A DNA stretch of 64,000 bases, from contig NZ_LPUF01000001.1 in NCBI RefSeq assembly GCF_002072955.1, positions 890,896 to 954,895 on the forward strand. Reading direction: 5' to 3'. Of the stretch, positions 46,024-54,502 are shown in pieces (positions within the stretch are counted from its first letter, which is position 1; each line of letters starts with the position of its first letter). The position numbers and the translations under genes were made by a program. Under the pieces are notes generated by a model, which saw only the letters and a program-made list of their open reading frames with translations, did no database searches and was not told where the DNA came from. This DNA comes from Methyloprofundus sedimenti (lineage in GTDB: Bacteria; Pseudomonadota; Gammaproteobacteria; Methylococcales; Methylomonadaceae).

Positions 46024-46887
46024 ATGCAGGAACAGAATATCAATACCTCAAATAAAGTTACTTTAGTAATTATAGGCATACTCGTTACGGTGTTGCTGGT
46101 TGCGTTATTATTATTTTTATTGGCGGATGAGGATGATGATGCAGGTTCGACTGCTCAGAATACAGAACAGGTGCTAGTGATCCCTGAGGTTGAGTCCCCA
46201 TCCTCAGCAGATACTTCAGCTGAAAATATGGATTTTGCCAGTCAAGTACCGCGCTATGATGGCGAAGCTTTGCAGTTTGACTCGAGTAAACCATTGCCTG
46301 AGTTGGTAAATAGCGATGCAGAATTTACTCAGGATTTATTGTCTATCTCAGCACAGTTGCAGCCTAGTCTGTTTAAAAAGCAGTTGATCAGAAAAAGCAT
46401 CTTTTCTATTAATGATATGGCTCAGGGTATGCTTCCTCCGGTAAAACGCTTACGTGAATTATCCTTTAGCCAGCCTTTTACCGTGAACATAAAAGAAAAC
46501 AGGATGTTTATGTCACAGGCATCTTATCAGCGCTATGACCAATTGGCTCTCGCAATTGATGCCATAGATAATCAGGCTGCTGTTGCCTTGTATCATAAAT
46601 ATTTGCCGCTTTTTCAGCAGGTTTTTACTGAGCTTTCTTACCCGGATAATTACCAGGTACTGGATATTATTAAATCAGCAACTTCCCGGGTATTAGACGC
46701 ACCTGTGATTAATAACGATATCGAAGTCATTCGAACATCGGTACAGTATAAATTTGCGAGTCCTGAGTTAGAGAAATTAAGTCCTTTAGATAAGCAAATG
46801 CTGCGTATGGGGCCAGAAAATACACATTTGATACAAAATAAATTACGTGAATTGGTTGAGGCTTTAATAGCATCTGAAAAAGATTAA
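46024..46887 (+). CDS. DUF3014 family membrane-anchored protein
   Basis: A 287-residue protein with one N-terminal transmembrane helix (VTLVIIGILVTVLLVALLLFLLA, about 12-34), an acidic linker (DEDDDAGSTAQ) and a periplasmic DUF3014 domain (LPELVNSDAEFTQDLLSIS, LIRKSIFSINDMAQGMLPPVKRL, YDQLALAIDAIDNQAAVALYHKYLPLFQQVFTELSYP). Function unknown. It stands alone and is followed by a hairpin terminator. Confidence 0.85.
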   Translation: MQEQNINTSNKVTLVIIGILVTVLLVALLLFLLADEDDDAGSTAQNTEQVLVIPEVESPSSADTSAENMDFASQVPRYDGEALQFDSSKPLPELVNSDAEFTQDLLSISAQLQPSLFKKQLIRKSIFSINDMAQGMLPPVKRLRELSFSQPFTVNIKENRMFMSQASYQRYDQLALAIDAIDNQAAVALYHKYLPLFQQVFTELSYPDNYQVLDIIKSATSRVLDAPVINNDIEVIRTSVQYKFASPELEKLSPLDKQMLRMGPENTHLIQNKLRELVEALIASEKD

Positions 46888-46912
46888 GTATTAGGCAATA
46901 CGCACTCCATAA

Positions 46913-46950
46913 AGAAGCCCGGATCACTTTTTGCATTCGGGCTTTAGTTT
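46913..46950 (+). terminator. Terminator after DUF3014 gene
   Basis: AAGCCCG (46915-46921) pairs with CGGGCTT (46938-46944), followed by TAGTTT. A second hairpin, CCAGGCTAA with TTAGCCTGG (46963-47001), lies just after it and may be bidirectional. Confidence 0.55.
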
Positions 46951-47139
46951 CACACCTGACAGCCAGGCTAAGTAATGAATTAGGCCGCAGCTTTAGCCTG
47001 GTGTTCATGCAATCTTAACGGTCTAAAGCAGCACTCTAAAGAGTCCCCGTTCCTGGTTTCACTTTCCTTCTTTATATTCAGAAAAGCAAAGTATTTCTCT
47101 ATTCAAAATAACCACAAAACCAGATAAATCACCTTAGGG

Positions 47140-47205
47140 TGTCACAAAAATGTCATGCAAATGTCATGGTAACGTCATGGTTATGTCATAAATCGAGGCT
47201 ATTCT
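47140..47205 (+). promoter_or_regulatory. Array of five Pho boxes plus -10 element
   Basis: Direct repeats TGTCAC, TGTCAT, TGTCAT, CGTCAT, TGTCAT begin at 47140, 47151, 47162, 47173 and 47184, an exact 11-bp period as required for tandem PhoB dimers. The last box ends 10 bp before TATTCT (47200-47205), the standard Pho promoter geometry in which PhoB replaces the -35. The gene starts 47 bp later. This should give strong induction under phosphate limitation. Confidence 0.9.
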
Positions 47206-47251
47206 AGCAACCTTGATTTTGCAGATTTATCCACATTAGAGAGATATTACT

Positions 47252-48862
47252 ATGTTACATTTTAAACGCGCTAACGCCAATCTGGCCGCAGCGGCTATCA
47301 GCTTGTTAAGCGCAGTGTCTTTTAGTTCCTATGCTGATACTGCGAGTTTTAATTTTGCCACTTCTATTCTAGACCTTCCTGTTGTTGAAGTACTAAATGG
47401 TAAAGATTCAAGTTCATGGAATGCGCAACTAAAGCTGGTTGATGCTGTGAATTTTGAATTTGAATTGACAACTGCTTCTGTTATTGCACCAGTCACTGGT
47501 CAACGTGTTGTATTTGATGCAACTACGAGTGCAGTGCATATTCCTGCTATCAGCATTGGTGCAGATGAGTATTATGCCAAGCTAAAACTGATTCCTGGTT
47601 CAAACCCATTACGATTTTCTTTAGATCAATTTGTTAATAATGCATTTCAAGGTTGTCCTGCTTTCTCTGTAGATGGACCTGTTAATGGGTCTTGTGTCTT
47701 AAGCGGTGAAATTAAACAAAATATTACGTTAACTAAAAATACGCAATGGATTTTATCTGGCGGTGTTTTTATTGGTGGCGATAAAGTCGACAATGCAACA
47801 TTAACCATTAACCCGGGTACGAAAATATTCGGTCAACAAGGTGCGGATTATTTGTGGATTAGACGTGGCTCTAAAATTATGTCAGAAGGAACGCCTGATA
47901 ACCCGGTTGTTATGACAGGTCCATTACAGCAATCTGCTGGTGAGTGGGGCGGCTTGGTATTAGCGGGATTTGCGCCTGTAAATGGTTGTAATGTAGATGT
48001 TGCTTTATGTGAAGTTGCTTTTGAAGCGATAACTTCTGAATTTTATGGTGGTAATGAGCCGAACGATAATAGTGGTGTATTGAAATACACTCAAATTCTT
48101 TTTGCTGGTTTTGCAGTACGTCCGGATGAAGAGTTAAACGGCTTAACATTAACGGGTGTCGGTGCAGGCACTGTTATTGATTTCGTTCACGTTCATGCTG
48201 GCCTGGATGACGGTGTTGAAATGTTCGGTGGTACAGCGCAAATGAAGCATATGCTACTCACGCACATTGGAGATGATAGTCTGGACTGGGGTGGTGGCTG
48301 GAGAGGTAAGGCACAATACGTTGTAGTCCAGCAAGCTGCTGATGATGGTGATCGTGGTATTGAAGCAGATAACAATCCTGACAACCCTGATTCAGGCCCT
48401 CGTTCTAAACCAGTTCTTTCTAACATGACTATGTTAGGTTCAGCAGTAGGTTCTCAGGGAGCTTTACTACGTCGTGGTACGGGTGTTGAAATCTGGAATT
48501 CAGTATTCACTGGCTTCGGTAGTTCATGTCTGGAAATTGATGGTGAAGCAACTTATCTGAATGCAGGTACACCAGAAGCATTATCAGGTGAACTACTTAT
48601 AGTTCATTCTTATGTTGACTGTGCGACAAATTTCGCTGATGGCAATGGCGCTACATTTGCAGTAAGTGACTGGTTTGCTGCGCAAATGATGAACCAGGAA
48701 GCTGATCCGGTTCTTAATGGATATTTGCCAGGTGATGGTTCGCTTCTACCTACAGGTGGAGCGCCAGTAGCAGGAGACGCATTCTTTGATAGTGTTAGTT
48801 ATGTTGGTGCATTTGCAACTGCAAATGATGACTGGACTAAAGAGTGGACTTACGCTTATTAA
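47252..48862 (+). CDS. Secreted right-handed beta-helix protein of TonB-locus type
   Basis: A 536-residue exported protein, signal cleaved near SSYA-DTA. After about residue 145 the sequence is repetitive beta-helix: WILSGGVFIGGDKVDNATLTINPGTKIFGQQGADYLWIRRGSKIMSEGTPDNPVV, then GEWGGLVLAGFAPVNGC, VHVHAGLDDGVEMFGGTAQMKHMLLTHIGDDSLDWGGGWRGKAQYVVVQ. These segments recur in a family often encoded beside TonB-dependent receptors in marine proteobacteria. Four cysteines could pair. No enzymatic motif is recognised. Its own Pho promoter and terminator make it a separate, strongly phosphate-responsive unit. It probably acts at the surface or outside, as binder or enzyme for the receptor's cargo. Confidence 0.82.
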   Translation: MLHFKRANANLAAAAISLLSAVSFSSYADTASFNFATSILDLPVVEVLNGKDSSSWNAQLKLVDAVNFEFELTTASVIAPVTGQRVVFDATTSAVHIPAISIGADEYYAKLKLIPGSNPLRFSLDQFVNNAFQGCPAFSVDGPVNGSCVLSGEIKQNITLTKNTQWILSGGVFIGGDKVDNATLTINPGTKIFGQQGADYLWIRRGSKIMSEGTPDNPVVMTGPLQQSAGEWGGLVLAGFAPVNGCNVDVALCEVAFEAITSEFYGGNEPNDNSGVLKYTQILFAGFAVRPDEELNGLTLTGVGAGTVIDFVHVHAGLDDGVEMFGGTAQMKHMLLTHIGDDSLDWGGGWRGKAQYVVVQQAADDGDRGIEADNNPDNPDSGPRSKPVLSNMTMLGSAVGSQGALLRRGTGVEIWNSVFTGFGSSCLEIDGEATYLNAGTPEALSGELLIVHSYVDCATNFADGNGATFAVSDWFAAQMMNQEADPVLNGYLPGDGSLLPTGGAPVAGDAFFDSVSYVGAFATANDDWTKEWTYAY

Positions 48863-48889
48863 GTTTAATTAATTATATAAGTATCAGAG

Positions 48890-48918
48890 AGGGGGCCTCT
48901 GTATAGAGGCCCTTTTTT
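48890..48918 (+). terminator. Strong Rho-independent terminator
   Basis: GGGCCTCT, loop GTAT, AGAGGCCC followed by six T. It ends the beta-helix gene transcript before the TonB operon. Confidence 0.9.
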
Positions 48919-49208
48919 CTTGTTTTGTTTGCGCTTTATATTTTTATATACAGTGTCTTTAAAGCAATACTCCGAGTATTCAGGTTTGCGGTTTTGATCC
49001 TGAGTTGATTTTTGCTGAAATCAGGGTACTGAAATAGGGACATAGCTAGCTAAGCATCAATGTTCTACTCATCTAAAGATCGAATAAATTCCCTGGCAAC
49101 AAGGGGGCAGCATTGCCTGTCCATAAAGATGAGTTTCATTCTGCGCATTCGTAAGTCACTTACTCTAAGCAACCTGTTCAAGAATTTAAAAAAATTAATC
49201 TAGTTACT
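48919..49208. other. Intergenic leader of the TonB operon
   Basis: Holds the promoter of the DUF3450 operon. I searched by eye for TGTCAT repeats at 11-bp spacing and found none, so direct PhoB control of these genes is not evident; read-through or another regulator is possible. The ribosome-binding site of the next gene is weak. Confidence 0.5.
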
Positions 49209-49976
49209 ATGTTGGTAAAAATATTCAAAATTTCCTATCTGGTTTGCATATCGATATGCATGGCCTGGCTTGGCAATGCCAATGCCGAAGAGCATGAAAA
49301 TCTGGCTAAATCCTTGTCTAAAGTGCGTGGTGAAGTTGAAGAGTTACAAATGCAGTTTGATCTTGCCAAAGAAAATCATCATAACCAGATGTCTTCTCTG
49401 GCATCACAAATGACTGATCTGGGAGTTGAGGAGCGTCGTCAGAATATCAGTATTGAGAAACTGCAGCAATCACTGGAAAAATTTCAGCAGGAATCCCAAA
49501 AGGCAGCTGTCTCAAATGATGGCCTAAAGCCAGTATTGATTGAACTTATCACGCGTTATCGTGTGTATGTCAGAAATGGTTTTCCGTTTAAAGTCGAAGA
49601 TCGGCTGAGCGATGTCAATAAGTTGGAAAGTCAACTGAATAATAACTTGATTGATGCCAAAAAAGTCGTTAACAGGATGTGGGCATTTATTGAAGATGAA
49701 ATACGTTTGAGTAAAGAAAATGGTATTTATCAGCAAACCATAGAACTAGATAATGAAAAAGTGCTCGCAGATATTGCCAAGCTGGGCACCGCATTAATGT
49801 ACTTCCAGACGGGTGATAAACGCGTGGGAATGGCCAGTCGCAAAAGCGATGGTAACTGGCAATATCTGGAAACGACTAACAATCAGGAAATTGAACAAAT
49901 AGCGATGCTATTTGATTCCCTGAAAAAACAAATCCGCCAAGGCTATTTTGAATTACCTAATCCGCTGAAGTCATAA
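49209..49976 (+). CDS. DUF3450 periplasmic coiled-coil protein
   Basis: A 255-residue exported protein with signal (MLVKIFKISYLVCISICMAW...GNANAEE) and a coiled coil at about 32-100 (LAKSLSKVRGEVEELQMQFDLAKE, LEKFQQESQ). The C-terminal half LITRYRVYVRNGFPFKVEDRLSDVNKLESQL and ALMYFQTGDKRVGMASRKSDGNWQYLET is diagnostic of DUF3450, found at the head of TonB2-type clusters. It overlaps the next gene in TAATG. Role probably structural in the TonB complex. Confidence 0.88.
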   Translation: MLVKIFKISYLVCISICMAWLGNANAEEHENLAKSLSKVRGEVEELQMQFDLAKENHHNQMSSLASQMTDLGVEERRQNISIEKLQQSLEKFQQESQKAAVSNDGLKPVLIELITRYRVYVRNGFPFKVEDRLSDVNKLESQLNNNLIDAKKVVNRMWAFIEDEIRLSKENGIYQQTIELDNEKVLADIAKLGTALMYFQTGDKRVGMASRKSDGNWQYLETTNNQEIEQIAMLFDSLKKQIRQGYFELPNPLKS

Positions 49977-51472
49977 TGAAGAAATTACTGTTATTCCTGA
50001 CGCTACTTTTTATCAGCGTAGCGCAATCCGCTGAACCCACAGGCACACAAGCTACAGGTGTAAATACTGACGGCACTCCAGGGCCTGCCGCTGAAGCAAA
50101 AAAAGATCCAGTGGGTCCTGTGGTGGAGCCGATCGACTTAAAAACGGCTTATAAACGCGAGTATGCTTTTTTAGATGCGCAAAAAAGAGAGCTGCAAAAG
50201 CGCTTGCTTAATTTCAAGAAGAAGTCGGCCAGTGATGAACGTAAATTAATTAATAAAATTGATTCATTGGAACGTGGTTCGGTCAGTCGCGCAGAAAAAA
50301 TTGATCAGATTTCCGCGCAGTTAAATACAGCAGAACAAAATAATACAGCAGGGATGGAACGTGATGAAGTGCTACAAATGACTTATTCACAGGCTGAAGC
50401 TACGCTAAAAAAGTATAACATTGAGACGGATACCAAAGTTAATTACACCTTGGGTACGGATGAAGAAAAAGTAAGTTTTCTGTTTGATAATGCGTTGGCA
50501 TTGGTAAAAAGTCTCGGTGAACTACGTAAAACGGAAGGTAAATTCTTTCTCAACAGTGGCAAGGAAGTTGAAGGTGATCTCGTTCTGTTAGGCAATATCG
50601 CTGCCTATGGCATCAGTAAAGAAGGTAGTGGTGCTTTAGTGCCTGCAGGCGCAGATAATCTGAAATTATGGCGCCAACCGGCACAGACGACAGCCATAGC
50701 ATTAGATAAAAATGAACAGCCTGAGCAGTTGAAAATATTTTTGTTTGAATCACGCGAAAAGGCCATAGAAGAAACGCCTGAAAAAACCTGGCTAAGTGTA
50801 ATTGAATCGGGTGGTGTGATTGGCTGGATTATTGTCTGTTTAGGTGGCTTTGCTGCGATACTGATTTTTGTACGTATTTATCTTTTATACATCAATAGTT
50901 CTGATACACAAAAATTGACCGAACAGATTACCCGTCTTTTATATGCAGGGAAAATGGAAAAGGCGAAGCAAATATGCCAGACAGGGCATTGTGCAATTAC
51001 TCGCGTTATGGAATCAACCTTGCGCCATATTAAAGATGACCGTGACCATATGGAAGATATTATTTCCGAGGCAATTTTACAGGAATCGACAGTCTTGAAT
51101 CGCTTCGGCACATCAATTCTGGTCATTGCTTCAGTCTCCCCCTTACTTGGATTGTTAGGCACTGTGACTGGGATGATTTCAACTTTCGATATTATTACCG
51201 AATTTGGTACGGGTGATCCTAAACTGTTATCTGGTGGTATTTCTATTGCATTGGTCACAACTGAACTCGGGTTGATTGTTGCTATTCCAACATTATTGTT
51301 TGGTTCTTTATTATCGGCCTGGTCGGAAAATATTAAGCTGGATATGGAAGTCGCGGCTTTGCGTATTACAAATACACTTTTAAGCGCCACTGAACAAGGT
51401 AAAGTCGTGACAGACATGATCGATAGCGGCGGAAAAAATGATTATTTACTAAATACTGCTCAAACTAGCTAA
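49976..51472 (+). CDS. TtpC-like ExbB paralog with periplasmic extension
   Basis: A 498-residue MotA/TolQ/ExbB protein. Signal or first helix at 1-18, then a long periplasmic coiled-coil part (AYKREYAFLDAQKRELQKRLLNFKKKS, IDKISAQLNTAEQNN). Transmembrane helices start near residue 270 (GWIIVCLGGFAAILIFVRIYLLYI), followed by the ExbB core VSPLLGLLGTVTGMISTFDIITEFGTGDPKLLSGGISIALVTTELGLIVAIPTLLFGSLL. This extended ExbB is TtpC of Vibrio TonB2 systems. It is coupled by overlap with DUF3450. Confidence 0.92.
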   Translation: MKKLLLFLTLLFISVAQSAEPTGTQATGVNTDGTPGPAAEAKKDPVGPVVEPIDLKTAYKREYAFLDAQKRELQKRLLNFKKKSASDERKLINKIDSLERGSVSRAEKIDQISAQLNTAEQNNTAGMERDEVLQMTYSQAEATLKKYNIETDTKVNYTLGTDEEKVSFLFDNALALVKSLGELRKTEGKFFLNSGKEVEGDLVLLGNIAAYGISKEGSGALVPAGADNLKLWRQPAQTTAIALDKNEQPEQLKIFLFESREKAIEETPEKTWLSVIESGGVIGWIIVCLGGFAAILIFVRIYLLYINSSDTQKLTEQITRLLYAGKMEKAKQICQTGHCAITRVMESTLRHIKDDRDHMEDIISEAILQESTVLNRFGTSILVIASVSPLLGLLGTVTGMISTFDIITEFGTGDPKLLSGGISIALVTTELGLIVAIPTLLFGSLLSAWSENIKLDMEVAALRITNTLLSATEQGKVVTDMIDSGGKNDYLLNTAQTS

Positions 51473-51477
51473 TAATC

Positions 51478-52071
51478 ATGGACTTAAACGATATTTTCTT
51501 ATCCGTTAAAAGCCTGTTTGTCTCGGGTGGTTTTGTTATGCCACCGTTGCTGATATGTACTATGTTGCTTTGGTATGGTCTTGGCTATCGCTACTGGACG
51601 CTAAAGGAAACCTACCGTATAGGTGTGCGTGATATGTTGATTTTTTACCAGAAAAACCCGCAAGCACCTGTATCAGGAATTCTTGATACTGCTGTTAAGC
51701 AGGGTTTGGCGCTTCAGCAGCAAGGCTATCTTAATTTACGCCGTCATCTGGATAGTGCATTTTCTGACTATGACAAGGAAATGCGTAAATATGCCGTATT
51801 GATCAAGATTATTGTCATGATTTCTCCCTTACTGGGGCTTTTAGGTACTGTGTCAGGCATGATCGAAACCTTTGATTCTTTAGCTTCTATGGCCTTATTT
51901 ACCCAGTCGGGCGGCATTGCAGGGGGAATTTCCCAGGCTTTATTTACCACGCAGATGGGTCTGGCGGTCGCGATTCCCGGAGTATTAATTCAAAGCGTCT
52001 TGAACAGACGACAAATCAATCTGCAAACCGATCTGGCACAAGTCAAAGATTTGCTTTGTAGCAACGTCTAA
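51478..52071 (+). CDS. exbB: ExbB-like proton-channel protein
   Basis: A 197-residue inner-membrane protein. Three helices with the core VMISPLLGLLGTVSGMIETFDSLASMALFTQSGGIAGGISQALFTTQMGLAVAIPGVLIQSVLNRRQ match ExbB/TolQ. Together with ExbD it forms the proton-motive-force-driven motor for TonB. It lies 5 bp after the TtpC-like gene. Confidence 0.94.
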   Translation: MDLNDIFLSVKSLFVSGGFVMPPLLICTMLLWYGLGYRYWTLKETYRIGVRDMLIFYQKNPQAPVSGILDTAVKQGLALQQQGYLNLRRHLDSAFSDYDKEMRKYAVLIKIIVMISPLLGLLGTVSGMIETFDSLASMALFTQSGGIAGGISQALFTTQMGLAVAIPGVLIQSVLNRRQINLQTDLAQVKDLLCSNV

Positions 52072-52099
52072 CTTTCTAACTTAATCCCTACAATGTATT

Positions 52100-52504
52100 A
52101 TGCGACGCAGAGAAACCCAACAACTAGATACTAGCATTGATATTGGCCCATTGATTGATATCGTATTTATTTTATTGATATTTTTTATGGTGACGACAAC
52201 TTTTGTCAAGGACATGACGCTAGAACTGGAACGTCCAAGTGCCAGTAGTTCGACGATGGCTTCCAGCAAAGCCATTCGCCTGTTTATTGATAAAACCGGA
52301 GATATCTATTTAGACGGCGAACCTATCAGAGTCTGGCTTATACAAAGTAAATTGCGTGATTTATTAAGCACTTCTACGCAAAAATCAATTTTAGTCGTCA
52401 TTGATGAAGGTGTGCCCTCTGGCAAACTGGTTGAAGTCGTTGATCAGGCCCGTTTAGCGGGTGCGAAAAGTGTTGGTGTCGCAACTGAAAAAGAAGCGGG
52501 TTAA
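52100..52504 (+). CDS. exbD: ExbD/TolR-like proton-channel protein
   Basis: A 134-residue single-span protein: cytosolic start MRRRETQQLDTSIDIGPL, one helix with the proton-binding Asp (PLIDIVFILLIFFMVTTTF), and a periplasmic domain (FIDKTGDIYLDGEPI, LVVIDEGVPSGKLVEVVDQARLAGAKSVGVATE). Partner of ExbB in the TonB motor. Confidence 0.94.
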   Translation: MRRRETQQLDTSIDIGPLIDIVFILLIFFMVTTTFVKDMTLELERPSASSSTMASSKAIRLFIDKTGDIYLDGEPIRVWLIQSKLRDLLSTSTQKSILVVIDEGVPSGKLVEVVDQARLAGAKSVGVATEKEAG

Positions 52505-52515
52505 AGAATTGTAGT

Positions 52516-53142
52516 ATGAAGGTTAATAAAAATGTGGTGGCCGTCATCTCGATGATGATTGGTCCTATTCTCGTGTTTGGCTTAGTGCTGGTAATGAACC
52601 GCTATGCTTCAGATCTGGATCAGGAAAAGGCCGTTAAAACAACACAGCTTGATATCGTTAAGCAAATTAAACCCAAGGCAGAAAAGAAAGTTAAAAAGGT
52701 GCAACCCAAACGCGTGCGCAAGACTGCACGGGCACCGGTTCCATTTAAAGGCTTAAACTCATCTCTATCTGGGATAGACCTTGGCATTCCTGGCTTAGGA
52801 GGCGCTCTGGATGATTTAAACAATAGCTTACTGGGTAAGACCGGCTCGTCTATTATGACTGAAGACTTAGTCGATGTGGCTCCGAAACCGAAAATAAGGG
52901 GCTCTTTTAAATACCCGGCTGCAGCCAAGAAAAAAGGGATTAAAGGCTATGTGGTGCTATCCATTCTGATTGATGAGAATGGTGCAGTGGATCAGGTGCA
53001 AATACTGGAATCCAGTCCGTCCGGTGTATTTGATGAAGCTGCTTTACAGGGTATTAATGCCTGGCGTTTTGAACCCGCAAAATATGAAGGCAAGAAAGTT
53101 AAAGTCTGGGCAAAACAAAAAATCCGCTTTGATCTGTCATAA
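52516..53142 (+). CDS. tonB: TonB-like energy transducer
   Basis: A 208-residue protein with an N-terminal helix (VVAVISMMIGPILVFGLVLVM), a short Lys/Pro-rich linker (KPKAEKKVKKVQPKR) and a C-terminal TonB domain (YPAAAKKKGIKGYVVLSILIDENGAVDQVQILESSPSGVFDEAALQGINAWRFEPAK). The linker is shorter than in E. coli TonB, as in TonB2-type proteins. It should contact the receptor encoded at 54503. Confidence 0.93.
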   Translation: MKVNKNVVAVISMMIGPILVFGLVLVMNRYASDLDQEKAVKTTQLDIVKQIKPKAEKKVKKVQPKRVRKTARAPVPFKGLNSSLSGIDLGIPGLGGALDDLNNSLLGKTGSSIMTEDLVDVAPKPKIRGSFKYPAAAKKKGIKGYVVLSILIDENGAVDQVQILESSPSGVFDEAALQGINAWRFEPAKYEGKKVKVWAKQKIRFDLS

Positions 53143-53174
53143 GTTTTTGGTGCTACAAATCTATATCTATTGCT

Positions 53175-54335
53175 ATGAAAATAATTACTAAACCAATCCT
53201 GCTGTTATCAATGGCGATGATTTTGTTATCTGCTGCGCAAGCTGGCTGGGCTAAAAAAGCACCCAAAACAGATTTTATTTCCTTGGCAGCCACGATGCTC
53301 AAAGATGGTCACTATGATCGTGCTTTACTGGCCTTGCAGAGTGTCGATTTGGAGGATGAAACAATCGACCTGAAGCGCTTCTATACCTTGCAAGGTCTGG
53401 CGTATATGAATCTGAATGATATGTTTGCAGCAAAAGGTAGCTTGCAATTAGCCATTAAAAATGGCCAGCAAGACCCCGTTATCTATGTCTATCTGGCACA
53501 GGTAAATTATGCATTGAAGGAATATCAGCAGGTTATCGTTGCGGTAGATAAAGCGGGAGATATCGTGAGCAATTATCCGACGCTAATGGAAATGAAAGCG
53601 CAATCTCACTGGCAGTTAAAACAAAGCAATTTGGCCATAGAAACATTAAATACAGCACAGCAAATGTTTAGCGCTGATTACCGTTTTATGCGCCGTAAGG
53701 TTTTCTATCTGGTGGAATTAAAGTTATACCAGCAAGCAGCACAATTAGGTCAGCAATACCTTAACCTTTCAGCAGGGAAAGCGAGTGATTATATTGCCAT
53801 TGGCAATGCCTTGCGTCTGAGTAAGGAATATCAGCAAACATTGCTTATTATGGAAGCTGCGCGTTTGAAGTTTCCAGATAATGTCACTATAGCCAAAGTA
53901 TTAGCGCATACCTATATGGATATGGGTCAATTGAATTCGGGTGCTTTTATTCTAGAACAGGCGGCGCAATATGATCCCAAACTGATTGCTGAAGCTGCCG
54001 AAGTCTATCGCCGGGCAGGGCGTTTATATAAGGCATTGACCCTAAACCCCGTTATTCGTGACCATAAGGCCAAGCTGAAACAACGTCTGGCAATTTTTCT
54101 GGCTTTAAAACGCTATGAAAAAGCAGCAAATATGCAAAAAAGTTTATACCGCACCGGTTTACTGGATGATCAGAATATTCGCTATGCCCTGGCTTACGCG
54201 TATTTTTCCAGTGGTCAATTTACTGCGGCGAGTAAGCAAATCGATTATTTAACCGAAACTGATTTGTTTAAAAAAGGGCTCGAATTACGTCGCATGATGG
54301 AAGCCTGTAAAGAGGAACCTTGGCAATGTGCCTAA
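53175..54335 (+). CDS. TPR-repeat periplasmic protein of TonB locus
   Basis: A 386-residue exported protein with signal (ILLLSMAMILLSAAQAGWA) and tetratricopeptide helices throughout (DGHYDRALLALQSVDLE, LQGLAYMNLNDMFAAKGSLQLAIKNG, PVIYVYLAQVNYALKEYQQVIVAVDKAG). TPR proteins are recurrent in TonB2 clusters and presumably hold the complex together. It is the sixth gene of the run from 49209. Confidence 0.86.
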   Translation: MKIITKPILLLSMAMILLSAAQAGWAKKAPKTDFISLAATMLKDGHYDRALLALQSVDLEDETIDLKRFYTLQGLAYMNLNDMFAAKGSLQLAIKNGQQDPVIYVYLAQVNYALKEYQQVIVAVDKAGDIVSNYPTLMEMKAQSHWQLKQSNLAIETLNTAQQMFSADYRFMRRKVFYLVELKLYQQAAQLGQQYLNLSAGKASDYIAIGNALRLSKEYQQTLLIMEAARLKFPDNVTIAKVLAHTYMDMGQLNSGAFILEQAAQYDPKLIAEAAEVYRRAGRLYKALTLNPVIRDHKAKLKQRLAIFLALKRYEKAANMQKSLYRTGLLDDQNIRYALAYAYFSSGQFTAASKQIDYLTETDLFKKGLELRRMMEACKEEPWQCA

Positions 54336-54502
54336 AACAATCAGCAAATAGCTAAGGCTTAGCTGTTGTTACTACTAGTGCGCCACCATAGCCATTAACT
54401 AAATCCTACTCAATCAATCCCGGTACTGTTCACTGCTGTTGCATTGCTTTGTTTAATAAAAGCAGCCTCTTTATTAATGTACACAATAACCACACATAAA
54501 TC

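Noticed and set aside
47140-47189. Short tandem repeats as a possible CRISPR or microsatellite
   Set aside because: Units of 11 bp with a TGTCAT core fit PhoB half-sites and end at a promoter; there are no spacers of CRISPR length.
48193-48426. Minus-strand ORF in the beta-helix gene
   Set aside because: Shadow of a well-supported coding frame with a signal peptide and family motifs.
50878-51417. 179-codon minus-strand ORF
   Set aside because: Antisense to the TtpC-like gene; serine/proline-rich composition typical of a shadow frame.
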